Shown: one piece after another, positions 13,925 to 20,297 of the stretch
How positions within the stretch are numbered: position 1 is the stretch's first letter
Layout of the letters: each line of letters starts with the position of its first letter
Assembly: GCA_019411205.1 (NCBI GenBank)
Contig: DXRF01000023.1
Span: 1-20,297 of the forward strand
Length of the DNA stretch: 20,297 nt
Direction of reading: 5' to 3'
From: Parabacteroides sp.
Lineage (GTDB): Bacteria; Bacteroidota; Bacteroidia; Bacteroidales; Tannerellaceae
The notes under the pieces: generated by a model
The model's database searches: none
Told to the model about the DNA's origin: nothing
Seen by the model: only the letters and a program-made list of their open reading frames with translations
Translations under genes and position numbers: made by a program

Positions 13925-14638
13925 TTATTCCACTTTGACATATACTTTCGTATACACCTCGTTATGGCGGGCGTAAATGGCATAATTACCCCGAATGTCA
14001 CTCCACGAGGGCAAAAGAGCGACTTTCAGTATGCCACCTTCGGTCGTAATACGAAAGAGGTCTTCGAGGTCGCTATTGTAGCTAAACTCTGTGTCTTTGG
14101 GAAATTCCCGGACAATCTCGTCTTCATAACCGCTTACTACTGTCCCGATCGTGCTGTCGTAGGCGGGTAACCCATTTGCTTCGGGATTGATCAGGGCGAA
14201 CCGGACGACAGCGCCTACTCTTTTCTCGTCTTTCATGATCTCGGATTCAACATAGAACTGGTAGTAGTCTCCAGCCAGTGCCAATGCGAATTTTCCCGAC
14301 GGAAATTGCTTCACGGCTTCTTCTTTGAAGGCTTGGTAGAGGTGTCTCGGCGTTACGGCTGCTTGATAAACCAATCCGTTGCCAATTTGGGGTGAAATGA
14401 CTTTTCCGATCCCTTTTGACGGACCGATCTCGGTGATCAGGCATTCGTTTGTCTGAAAGTTGTTTGCCGCGTTGATATAGATATCTGAATTACCCAGACG
14501 GGTCGCTCCATTCTCCACATCGAGCATGTTTAAGGTAGTTGCATTGTTGATTTCCGGAGCCGAATCGTCATCCGAACAGGAAACAGCCGGGAGCAGGAAT
14601 GCCGCCAGCAAAAGCTGGAACAAGAATTTCTTTTTCAT
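13925..14638 (-). CDS. Surface-targeted lipoprotein of unknown function
   Basis: A 237-residue lipoprotein. A basic N-terminus and hydrophobic core lead to the lipobox AVSC with Cys21. The residues after the cysteine are SDDD, which matches the acidic lipoprotein export signal described for Bacteroidetes, so outer-surface exposure is likely. The mature part is rich in beta-type segments (TLNMLDVENGATRLGNSDIY, YYQFYVESEIM, YAIYARHNEVYTKVYVKVE) and has no enzyme motif I recognise; it resembles Bacteroidales DUF5036-type lipoproteins, a tentative match. It is probably monocistronic, with a promoter-like box about 45 bp upstream on the minus strand. It converges with the DedA-like gene with no intergenic base between the stops. 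Confidence 0.85.
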   Translation of the reverse strand: MKKKFLFQLLLAAFLLPAVSCSDDDSAPEINNATTLNMLDVENGATRLGNSDIYINAANNFQTNECLITEIGPSKGIGKVISPQIGNGLVYQAAVTPRHLYQAFKEEAVKQFPSGKFALALAGDYYQFYVESEIMKDEKRVGAVVRFALINPEANGLPAYDSTIGTVVSGYEDEIVREFPKDTEFSYNSDLEDLFRITTEGGILKVALLPSWSDIRGNYAIYARHNEVYTKVYVKVE

Positions 14639-14682
14639 TTACTTCTTTATTAATAAGTTAGACAATAGGTGAAACACATATA

Positions 14683-14690
14683 CAAAGATA
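14683..14690 (-). promoter_or_regulatory. Possible -7 box for the lipoprotein gene
   Basis: On the minus strand this reads TATCTTTG, which fits TAnnTTTG, 44 bp before the lipoprotein ATG. The expected TTG at 19-21 bp further upstream is not present, so the promoter is only partly supported. Confidence 0.5.
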
Positions 14691-14750
14691 ATTATATTTT
14701 GTTGAAAAGCGGTCGCTATCTATTATTCTTTTGCAAGTGCCATCCGAATG

Positions 14751-14811
14751 ATAACCCTATGCTTTACGATAGCTAACCCTATGCATTAGCCATCGTAAGG
14801 CATAGGGTTAT
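14751..14811. repeat. Palindromic repeat with three AACCCTATGC copies
   Basis: Arms 14751-14773 and 14789-14811 are 23 bp and complementary at 21 positions; one of the two differences is a G-T wobble as RNA. The 15-nt loop (14774-14788) carries a third copy, TAACCCTATGC, in the same orientation as the left arm. On the minus strand the hairpin begins 5 nt after the S37 peptidase stop. It has no T-tail, so it may stabilise the operon's 3' end rather than terminate by itself. The rest of the 178-bp gap holds only the lipoprotein promoter region. Confidence 0.78.
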
Positions 14812-14816
14812 AGATA

Positions 14817-16121
14817 TTATTCCGCCAGCCATTTGTTGATCTGCGTCAATATCTTTTCCTTCATGTCTTCCGGCATATTACTGATACGGGCGCGGTGGCT
14901 GCCTCCGGGCTGGATGTAGACTTGTTCGTTTATCTTGCCTTTGAAGATCGGGACGCGGGTTGCGCTCCACGGATCCACTTCGCCATAGATAAAAATCATC
15001 TTCGGATCGTTGTCGCGGAGGAAATCATAGACTTTGTGGTAGAGTTCAGGACGATATTCAACTTTGTCGACCAGTTCTTTCGGCAACATGATGCGGTTCA
15101 GGTATCCTTTGCTGCTTTCGATTGTCAGGTATTTGCGCAGCGGTTTCGTGTCATAGCCGTAGTAGCCCAATTCACGGGCAGCCTGTACGAAGAAAGAGAT
15201 ATTCGGTTGGTCTTCGGCAAAATAGTCGGGGCCGCTGATGTCAACCAAATGGTGGAACAGTGTCTTTGTATCGGATGTGAGTGGTGGGATCACACTGGTC
15301 GGCGTACCCCATTGCCAAAGAGCGAACGGGTATTCCAAAACACAATAATCCAATACTTCGGGCATTGATATGCGGAATTTCAGCTTCTTATCCTTACAGA
15401 ATTTTTCCAGCATCGGGACGATTTCGTCCTTGTGTTTCAATATTTCAGTCTGGAAAGCTTCGATCTTTTGACGATCTTTCTTCGTACCTACTTTGCGAAG
15501 GAACGGTTCATGCCGCCCGTCCTCCACGCTTCTGTTCAAGGGGGCTACATAGGGAACCGAAAAATCTACGTCGTCCGGAAACCAGGCACGGTACAGGCAA
15601 GTGGTCTGTCCACCTTTGCTGATACCGGTGCTGACCCACTTGCCGGTGTACAGTTGCTTGAATGTCTGGTTGACATTATGCAGGTCGTAGGCCGAATTTT
15701 CTGCCGTCAGGTATTCCCAATTGCAGGGCTTCGGGGTGGATTCGAGAAAATAACGGTATTCCACGAATACCATGTTGGCATCGAGTAATTTCGATAGCTC
15801 TTCTTGATAACGTGGGTTCAAAGCATACGCCGCGCCATATCCTTCCGTGACCAATATGGTTGGGCGGTCGAAACCGACATGAGCGACGATCACGCGCTGC
15901 GTAAATGTTCCGGCTGTCGGATTCTTATGGTCGACAGGCTGGGTAATGCGTACGAGATATTTTTCGGTATAATGATCCGATTCCAACTTCTCGATACCGC
16001 TGATTCCTTTCAGTCCTTCTAATCTCTTTTGTAATTCTTGCGCATTACCTGTAAATATGGCTGTTAGCATCAACAGGAATGTGACGAGACATGGGGATAG
16101 GGTTTTCAATGTCCTTCTCAT
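14817..16121 (-). CDS. Secreted S37-family (PS-10) serine aminopeptidase
   Basis: A 434-residue alpha/beta-hydrolase of peptidase family S37, whose studied member is a Streptomyces tripeptidyl aminopeptidase. A Sec signal peptide covers about residues 1-27 (ending FTGNAQ), so it should act in the periplasm or outside. Visible landmarks: RITQPVDHKNP (58-68), VTEGYGA, VEYRYFLES (120-128), the nucleophile motif GISKGG with Ser168, GEVDPWS with Asp383, and PGGSHRARI with His409, giving a complete Ser-Asp-His triad. It is the last gene of a minus-strand operon and starts 4 bp after the queG stop. The family call is firm; specificity for N-terminal tripeptides is inferred from the family. Confidence 0.88.
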   Translation of the reverse strand: MRRTLKTLSPCLVTFLLMLTAIFTGNAQELQKRLEGLKGISGIEKLESDHYTEKYLVRITQPVDHKNPTAGTFTQRVIVAHVGFDRPTILVTEGYGAAYALNPRYQEELSKLLDANMVFVEYRYFLESTPKPCNWEYLTAENSAYDLHNVNQTFKQLYTGKWVSTGISKGGQTTCLYRAWFPDDVDFSVPYVAPLNRSVEDGRHEPFLRKVGTKKDRQKIEAFQTEILKHKDEIVPMLEKFCKDKKLKFRISMPEVLDYCVLEYPFALWQWGTPTSVIPPLTSDTKTLFHHLVDISGPDYFAEDQPNISFFVQAARELGYYGYDTKPLRKYLTIESSKGYLNRIMLPKELVDKVEYRPELYHKVYDFLRDNDPKMIFIYGEVDPWSATRVPIFKGKINEQVYIQPGGSHRARISNMPEDMKEKILTQINKWLAE

Positions 16122-16125
16122 GGTA

Positions 16126-17040
16126 TTAATCTTTTAAATTATGTATGTTTCGTATTAATCCTTCGTATTTGGCTCTTTTGACCGCTGATTTGGCAAATAT
16201 ACGATTATAATCCTCGCGGGAAAAGGCCTTTAGATCCTCTTTTCGAAGAGAAAGCAAAGCTGGTTTCGGATGGAATGCCTCTATTTGGGTCGGGCGGGCG
16301 AAACGGTTCCAAGGACAGACCTCCTGGCAGGTGTCGCAACCGTAGAGGCGGTTACCGAGGTGGGCGGCCTGTTCGGCGGGGATTTCTCCGCGGTTCTCGA
16401 TGGTGAGATAGGAGAGGCATTTGCGGGCGTTCAGATGGCGGGGACCTTCCAGTGCTCCTGTCGGACAGGTATCCAGGCAACGGCTGCAACTGCCGCAACG
16501 GTTTTTCTGCGGTGTGTCGTAATGGTCTGCTTCGAGGGTGGTGACGATTTCTCCCAAGAAGAAGAAAGAACCTTTTCCGGGAATAATCAGGTTTGTGTTC
16601 TTCCCAATCCAGCCCAGTCCGGCTTTCCAGGCCCAATAGCGTTCGAGGATAGGAGCGGAGTCAGTGAAAAAGCGGGTGGTTCCGGTGTCTGCCTGTCCCA
16701 TTCTCGCGCTCCATAGTTCGTTCAACATCTCTTTGATGACAAGATGGTAATCTTTTCCGTATGCATAATAGGCGATGTGGGGTGCTTCGGGCGGAAGTCT
16801 CTGCTCCGGATAATAGTTCAACGCCACGGATATGACTGTCTTGGCTCCTTCCACCAACCCGGCGGGATTAAGCCGTATTTCTCGGTGGTTCTCCATGTAC
16901 GCCATCCCTGCATGATTGCCCTCCTTCAGCCATCTGTCAAAAAACAAAGCTTCGCTGTCTGCGGCCGCCACTTGTGCGATTCCGCAGGCATCGAAGCCGA
17001 TCTCTTTTGCTTTCTCTTTTATTTCGACTGCAGGAAGCAT
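16126..17040 (-). CDS. queG: Epoxyqueuosine reductase QueG
   Basis: Cobalamin-dependent iron-sulfur enzyme reducing epoxyqueuosine to queuosine at the wobble base of tRNAs with GUN anticodons, in the cytoplasm. The 304-residue protein has an N-terminal cobalamin-binding region; FFTDSAPILER (124-134) carries Asp127, probably the catalytic acid, followed by GLGWIGKNT (141-149). Two 4Fe-4S ligand sets follow: Cys182, 185, 188, 192 in CGSCSRCLDTCP, and Cys208, 235, 238, 242 (CDTCQEVCP). The frame is open to 17091, but the ATG at 17040 leaves one base after the deacetylase stop and gives the family N-terminus. It lacks the C-terminal HEAT extension found in some QueG proteins. Confidence 0.94.
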   Translation of the reverse strand: MLPAVEIKEKAKEIGFDACGIAQVAAADSEALFFDRWLKEGNHAGMAYMENHREIRLNPAGLVEGAKTVISVALNYYPEQRLPPEAPHIAYYAYGKDYHLVIKEMLNELWSARMGQADTGTTRFFTDSAPILERYWAWKAGLGWIGKNTNLIIPGKGSFFFLGEIVTTLEADHYDTPQKNRCGSCSRCLDTCPTGALEGPRHLNARKCLSYLTIENRGEIPAEQAAHLGNRLYGCDTCQEVCPWNRFARPTQIEAFHPKPALLSLRKEDLKAFSREDYNRIFAKSAVKRAKYEGLIRNIHNLKD

Positions 17041-17041
17041 A

Positions 17042-17650
17042 TTAAAACACTTTGAACTCATACCCTTGTTCCTGTAGCCATTCGATGGCACGGGGCATCG
17101 CTTCGCGCATATTGCGTTCGGCTTTCAGCGAGTCGTGAAAGACGATTACGGAGCCGTTGCGGGTATAGTTCTTCACTACGTTGAAGACACCGTTCGGTGT
17201 CATGTGCGGACTGTAATCGCGTGTCACCACGTCCCACATGATAATCCGAAAATGCCTTCTGAGCCATACCACCTGCGGGAAACGCATGTGTCCGTGGGGA
17301 GGACGGAACAAGTCGCTTTTTATATATTCGGCAGCCTTTTCCACATTCGCCAGATAGTTCTTGGTCCAGAAACGGATGCCCTGGATATGGTTGAAAGTAT
17401 GGTTACCCACACGATGTCCCCGTTCCAGTACCATCTGGTAGATGTCCGGATGTTTGCGGACGTTGTCTCCGACACAGAAGAAGGTCGCCTTCACGTCATA
17501 TTTGTCTAATATATCCAATACCCAAGGGGTAACCTCGGGGATCGGACCATCGTCGAAGGTGAGATATACACACTTCTTCTTTGCCGGAATCCGCCAGATT
17601 ACCCCTGGAAATAGGGCCCTGTAGAACCAGGGCGGTTGCTCTATAAACAT
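17042..17650 (-). CDS. NodB-type polysaccharide deacetylase (CE4)
   Basis: Metal-dependent deacetylase of the NodB homology family, acting on N- or O-acetylated sugars such as peptidoglycan or exopolysaccharide. The 202 residues are essentially the catalytic domain. All five family motifs are seen: TFDDGP (31-36, Asp33 base and Asp34 metal ligand), HTFNH (84-88, metal ligands), RPPHG (116-120), WDVVTRDYS (139-147) and IVFHDS (169-174, His172). No classical signal peptide is visible; the N-terminus (FIEQPPWFYRALFPGVIW) has only a short hydrophobic stretch, so it may be cytoplasmic or loosely membrane-bound. It starts 2 bp after the DUF2723 stop and ends 1 bp before queG. The substrate is unknown. 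Confidence 0.92.
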   Translation of the reverse strand: MFIEQPPWFYRALFPGVIWRIPAKKKCVYLTFDDGPIPEVTPWVLDILDKYDVKATFFCVGDNVRKHPDIYQMVLERGHRVGNHTFNHIQGIRFWTKNYLANVEKAAEYIKSDLFRPPHGHMRFPQVVWLRRHFRIIMWDVVTRDYSPHMTPNGVFNVVKNYTRNGSVIVFHDSLKAERNMREAMPRAIEWLQEQGYEFKVF

Positions 17651-17652
17651 AT

Positions 17653-20297
17653 TTATTCTCTGCGCACCGATTCGTAAGCCATACGGTAGTTATCAAACTC
17701 TTCCTGGTATTTCTTGTTGAATTCGGGATTGTAATGTTTGTTGATTAACAATACTTGATTCAAAACCTGCATGTCTTGTAACAGTTCTGTTTCCACGGAT
17801 GACAACTGCATCGGATTCAAGCGGAAGTACCAGTTAATGTTACGCATCATGTTATCGGCGATACCTGTAAATATTTCTGCTGCTTTCTCTTTCTGGCCCA
17901 GTACGTAATAGAGCTCACCGGTTGAAAGCGCCGTGTAGTCAAGCGGGATATTTTCCGGCGGCAACACCTGCATGCATTTGTCCAATACTTCCAAAGCCTT
18001 GTCGTTCTTGCCTTCTTTCACCAATGCTTCTGCCAGCTTGTTGAACAGCATCATGCGGTAGCTTTTGCACATGCGCATTACATTCTCGTCGATGTAAACG
18101 CCTGGTTTGTCCACGCCACCCCATTTGAATTTGTTCATCACGTTGTCATACATCTTGTCGGTGTTGACAGCCTTGTTGGCATTTTTCGGAACGACCTGGT
18201 AAGCAAGACCGGTCTGTTCGAAATAGCCGTCCAGGTTGACGAACTGATCCGGACTGACCGTGATTGCGTAGTACATCGGACGTTCGAAGTTGTTGGTCTG
18301 CAACATGTCGAGGATCGTCAGTTCCTGTTTACCCAGCGCATTCTTTCCGGCGAGGTTGATCATCATCTGATCTACCATACCGTCTGTCTTGCCGCCTAAG
18401 ATCTTGGCTCCGGCGGTGGAATCGACTTTGTAGTATAGCTTGTCTGCCGGGATGTAATCCAGTTCCTGATTGATACCCGGAATTTTCTTGAACTTCGGGT
18501 CGTCACTGCGGACAAAGTTCAAGGCCGTGTTCAGATCGATCGAATCTTTTGTCAGCGGGAATACATAGGCTGCATCGCGAGTACCTTGTATATATTGATC
18601 GCGTGTCCAGGTGATCGGCAGCGGAGCGGACTCGTAAGCCTGTTTCTTCATCTGGTCGATATACCAGTCTGTTTGCAGGTAGCTGGTGTTACATACGCGA
18701 ACATCAGTACGGACGCCTTCTACCTCCTGGGCATACCACAAGGGGAATGTGTCGTTATCACCATTGGTGAAGATGATGGCGTTTGGTTCGCAGGATTCCA
18801 GATAGTTGGAACCGAAATCGCGGCAGACATAGCGACCTGAACGGTCGTGGTCGTCCCAGTTTTGTCCGGCCATCTGGATAGGTATGAACAGGCAGAGTAC
18901 GGTTGCCACCGATCCGGCGATGACCGGATTCAGTTTGCCGTATCGCTCCAGTCCCTTAGCCAGTGCCGCGACACCGAACCCGATCCAGATACAGAACGCA
19001 TAGAACGATCCGGCATACGCATAGTCTCGTTCACGCGGTTGGTACGGTGTCTGATTCAGGTACAGCACGATAGCCAGACCTGTCATGAAGAACAGGAAGA
19101 AGGTCACCCAGAAACTCTGAATTCCTTTTTCGCCCGAATAAGCCTGGAACAGCAAACCTAAAATACCTAACAACAACGGCAGCATATAATAGACATTGTG
19201 CCCTTTATTATTGATAATATCGAACGGCATATCTTCCTGTGGACCCACCAGAACTTCGTCAATAAACGGAATACCGGTAATCCAGTTACCATTCAGCACC
19301 TCGCCATTTCCCTGAATGTCGTTCTGACGACCGGAGAAGTTCCACATGAAGTAGCGCCAATACATAAAGTTCAATTGGTAGGAGAAAAAGAACTTCAGGT
19401 TCTCCGCGAATGTCGGTTTCATTACGCTCTTCATCTCTCCGCAATAGTTGTATTTCACCGGTTGACCTTTTACCTGGGCCCAGTCCTTGTAGGCTTGTAT
19501 ATGGCGCGGATCGGAACTGTACATACGAGGGAACAGCATGTTCAGTTCGTCGACATATTTGTATTCCTGATCGGTGCGGGACACAAAATAACGGTCTTTC
19601 TCGTTTTTGTCCTTCTTGATCACGCGGCTCCAGGTCGGTTCGCCTTCTGTCGTGACAGGTACGCAACTTCCTCCTTGGTTTTCGCGCTGTACTTCCGATA
19701 CATAGGTCTGTCCGTAGAGAAGCGGGGTTTTACCATATTGTTCACGTGCCAGATAGGTACGCAACGTAAAGATATCGCTCGGCGCGTTTTGATTCATAGG
19801 TGTATCGGCCGTTGCACGGATCAATGTCAGTGCATACGAAGAATAGCCCACAACGACTACCATCAAGCAGACCAGGACTGTGTTTAGCGTCTTGATATCC
19901 ACCTTCTTGCTCTTGAACAGGTAAAGACTCAATGCCGCAGTCAAGATGACAGCCAAAGCGTAACCGCTGCCGATAAACGGAATACCGATCAATACGATCG
20001 ACAGGATGAAAGCAATTTTCATGCGTGTCGGATGGATCTCGTCGCGCATGGTTTCCCAGATAGACCAGATCAATACGCCTGCCACAATGATCACATAAGC
20101 AAATACTCCGGAATTGTAAGGCATGCCTAATACATTGACAAACAGCAGTTCGAAATAGCCGCAAACCTCGACCAATCCTTGTACGACACCGTACATCATC
20201 AATGCAACGATGGCGAAGGAAACAAGCAGGGCAACCAGCGTTCCCTTCATCGTAGGATTCGGGAATTTCTTATAATAATATACCAGCACGATAGCCG
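17653..20297 (-). CDS. DUF2723 membrane protein, GT117/TMEM260-like (5' partial)
   Basis: About 881 C-terminal residues are in the window; the frame is open through the right edge, so the N-terminus and first membrane segments lie outside. An in-frame GTG at 20289 is not a plausible start. Order: hydrophobic segments (KGTLVALLVSFAIVALMMYG, VFAYVIIVAGVLIW, FILSIVLIGIPFIGSGYALAV, later YYMLPLLLGILGLLFQA and SFWVTFFLFFMTGLAIVLYL), then a soluble region with FTNGDNDTFPLWYAQEVEGVRTDV, typical of Bacteroidetes DUF2723 proteins, and a C-terminal TPR-like helical region (about the last 110 residues). The DUF2723 family includes eukaryotic TMEM260, an O-mannosyltransferase, so a lipid-linked-sugar glycosyltransferase role is plausible but inferred; catalytic acidic residues would be in the missing N-terminal part. 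It heads the minus-strand operon as far as visible. Confidence 0.85.
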   Translation of the reverse strand, partial: AIVLVYYYKKFPNPTMKGTLVALLVSFAIVALMMYGVVQGLVEVCGYFELLFVNVLGMPYNSGVFAYVIIVAGVLIWSIWETMRDEIHPTRMKIAFILSIVLIGIPFIGSGYALAVILTAALSLYLFKSKKVDIKTLNTVLVCLMVVVVGYSSYALTLIRATADTPMNQNAPSDIFTLRTYLAREQYGKTPLLYGQTYVSEVQRENQGGSCVPVTTEGEPTWSRVIKKDKNEKDRYFVSRTDQEYKYVDELNMLFPRMYSSDPRHIQAYKDWAQVKGQPVKYNYCGEMKSVMKPTFAENLKFFFSYQLNFMYWRYFMWNFSGRQNDIQGNGEVLNGNWITGIPFIDEVLVGPQEDMPFDIINNKGHNVYYMLPLLLGILGLLFQAYSGEKGIQSFWVTFFLFFMTGLAIVLYLNQTPYQPRERDYAYAGSFYAFCIWIGFGVAALAKGLERYGKLNPVIAGSVATVLCLFIPIQMAGQNWDDHDRSGRYVCRDFGSNYLESCEPNAIIFTNGDNDTFPLWYAQEVEGVRTDVRVCNTSYLQTDWYIDQMKKQAYESAPLPITWTRDQYIQGTRDAAYVFPLTKDSIDLNTALNFVRSDDPKFKKIPGINQELDYIPADKLYYKVDSTAGAKILGGKTDGMVDQMMINLAGKNALGKQELTILDMLQTNNFERPMYYAITVSPDQFVNLDGYFEQTGLAYQVVPKNANKAVNTDKMYDNVMNKFKWGGVDKPGVYIDENVMRMCKSYRMMLFNKLAEALVKEGKNDKALEVLDKCMQVLPPENIPLDYTALSTGELYYVLGQKEKAAEIFTGIADNMMRNINWYFRLNPMQLSSVETELLQDMQVLNQVLLINKHYNPEFNKKYQEEFDNYRMAYESVRRE

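Noticed and set aside
17041..17091. Longer start for queG
   Set aside because: The extra 17 residues overlap the deacetylase gene and are not part of the QueG family N-terminus.

Overview
The window looks like a chromosomal housekeeping segment from a Bacteroidales bacterium, most likely Parabacteroides or a close relative (Tannerellaceae/Porphyromonadaceae). Evidence: the order rnpA-yidD-tatD-like-tyrS; promoters of the Bacteroidetes type (TTG, about 19 bp, then TAnnTTTG); a lipoprotein signal with a C-SDDD surface-export motif; secreted GH78 and S9 peptidases; a DUF2723 membrane protein; and a near absence of Shine-Dalgarno sequences. The genus assignment is inference. No phage, transposase, CRISPR array or defence system is visible. 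The unusual material lies between the genes.

Layout, plus strand: rnpA, yidD and a short TatD-family hydrolase (1-1245) are packed with overlaps or tiny gaps. Next come tyrS with its own promoter, then a single tRNA-Gln(TTG) with a textbook promoter and a strong terminator. A secreted alpha-L-rhamnosidase (GH78) follows, then a NimA-like flavin-fold protein, an EpsC/CysE-type serine acetyltransferase, and a THUMP-domain 23S rRNA guanine methyltransferase with a long basic tail. The methyltransferase overlaps a secreted prolyl dipeptidyl/tripeptidyl peptidase (S9). purD, a polytopic membrane protein and a small DedA/YqaA-like membrane protein, whose start overlaps the previous gene, complete this strand.

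Layout, minus strand: the plus-strand block ends at 13924 and meets a surface lipoprotein gene tail to tail, with stop codons directly adjacent. Further right is a compact four-gene minus-strand operon, in transcription order: DUF2723 membrane protein (GT117/TMEM260-like, 5' end beyond the window), NodB-type polysaccharide deacetylase, epoxyqueuosine reductase queG, and a secreted S37 peptidase. Gaps in it are 1-4 bp.

The most interesting signal is a family of 7-bp-periodic CAATTGT/ACAATTG repeats at four intergenic sites, plus a degenerate CAATTCT form upstream of tyrS. In three of them the ACAATTG orientation sits at or just after the stop codon of the upstream gene. The CAATTGT orientation sits before the start of the next gene, so the intergenic RNA can fold back. 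Two copies run into coding sequence and give unrelated proteins nearly identical C-termini (QLTIDN and QLTMDN). One copy supplies a correctly spaced -33 TTG for a promoter. Two other palindromic intergenic units (GGGTGTGTCAA and AACCCTATGC families) are also present.
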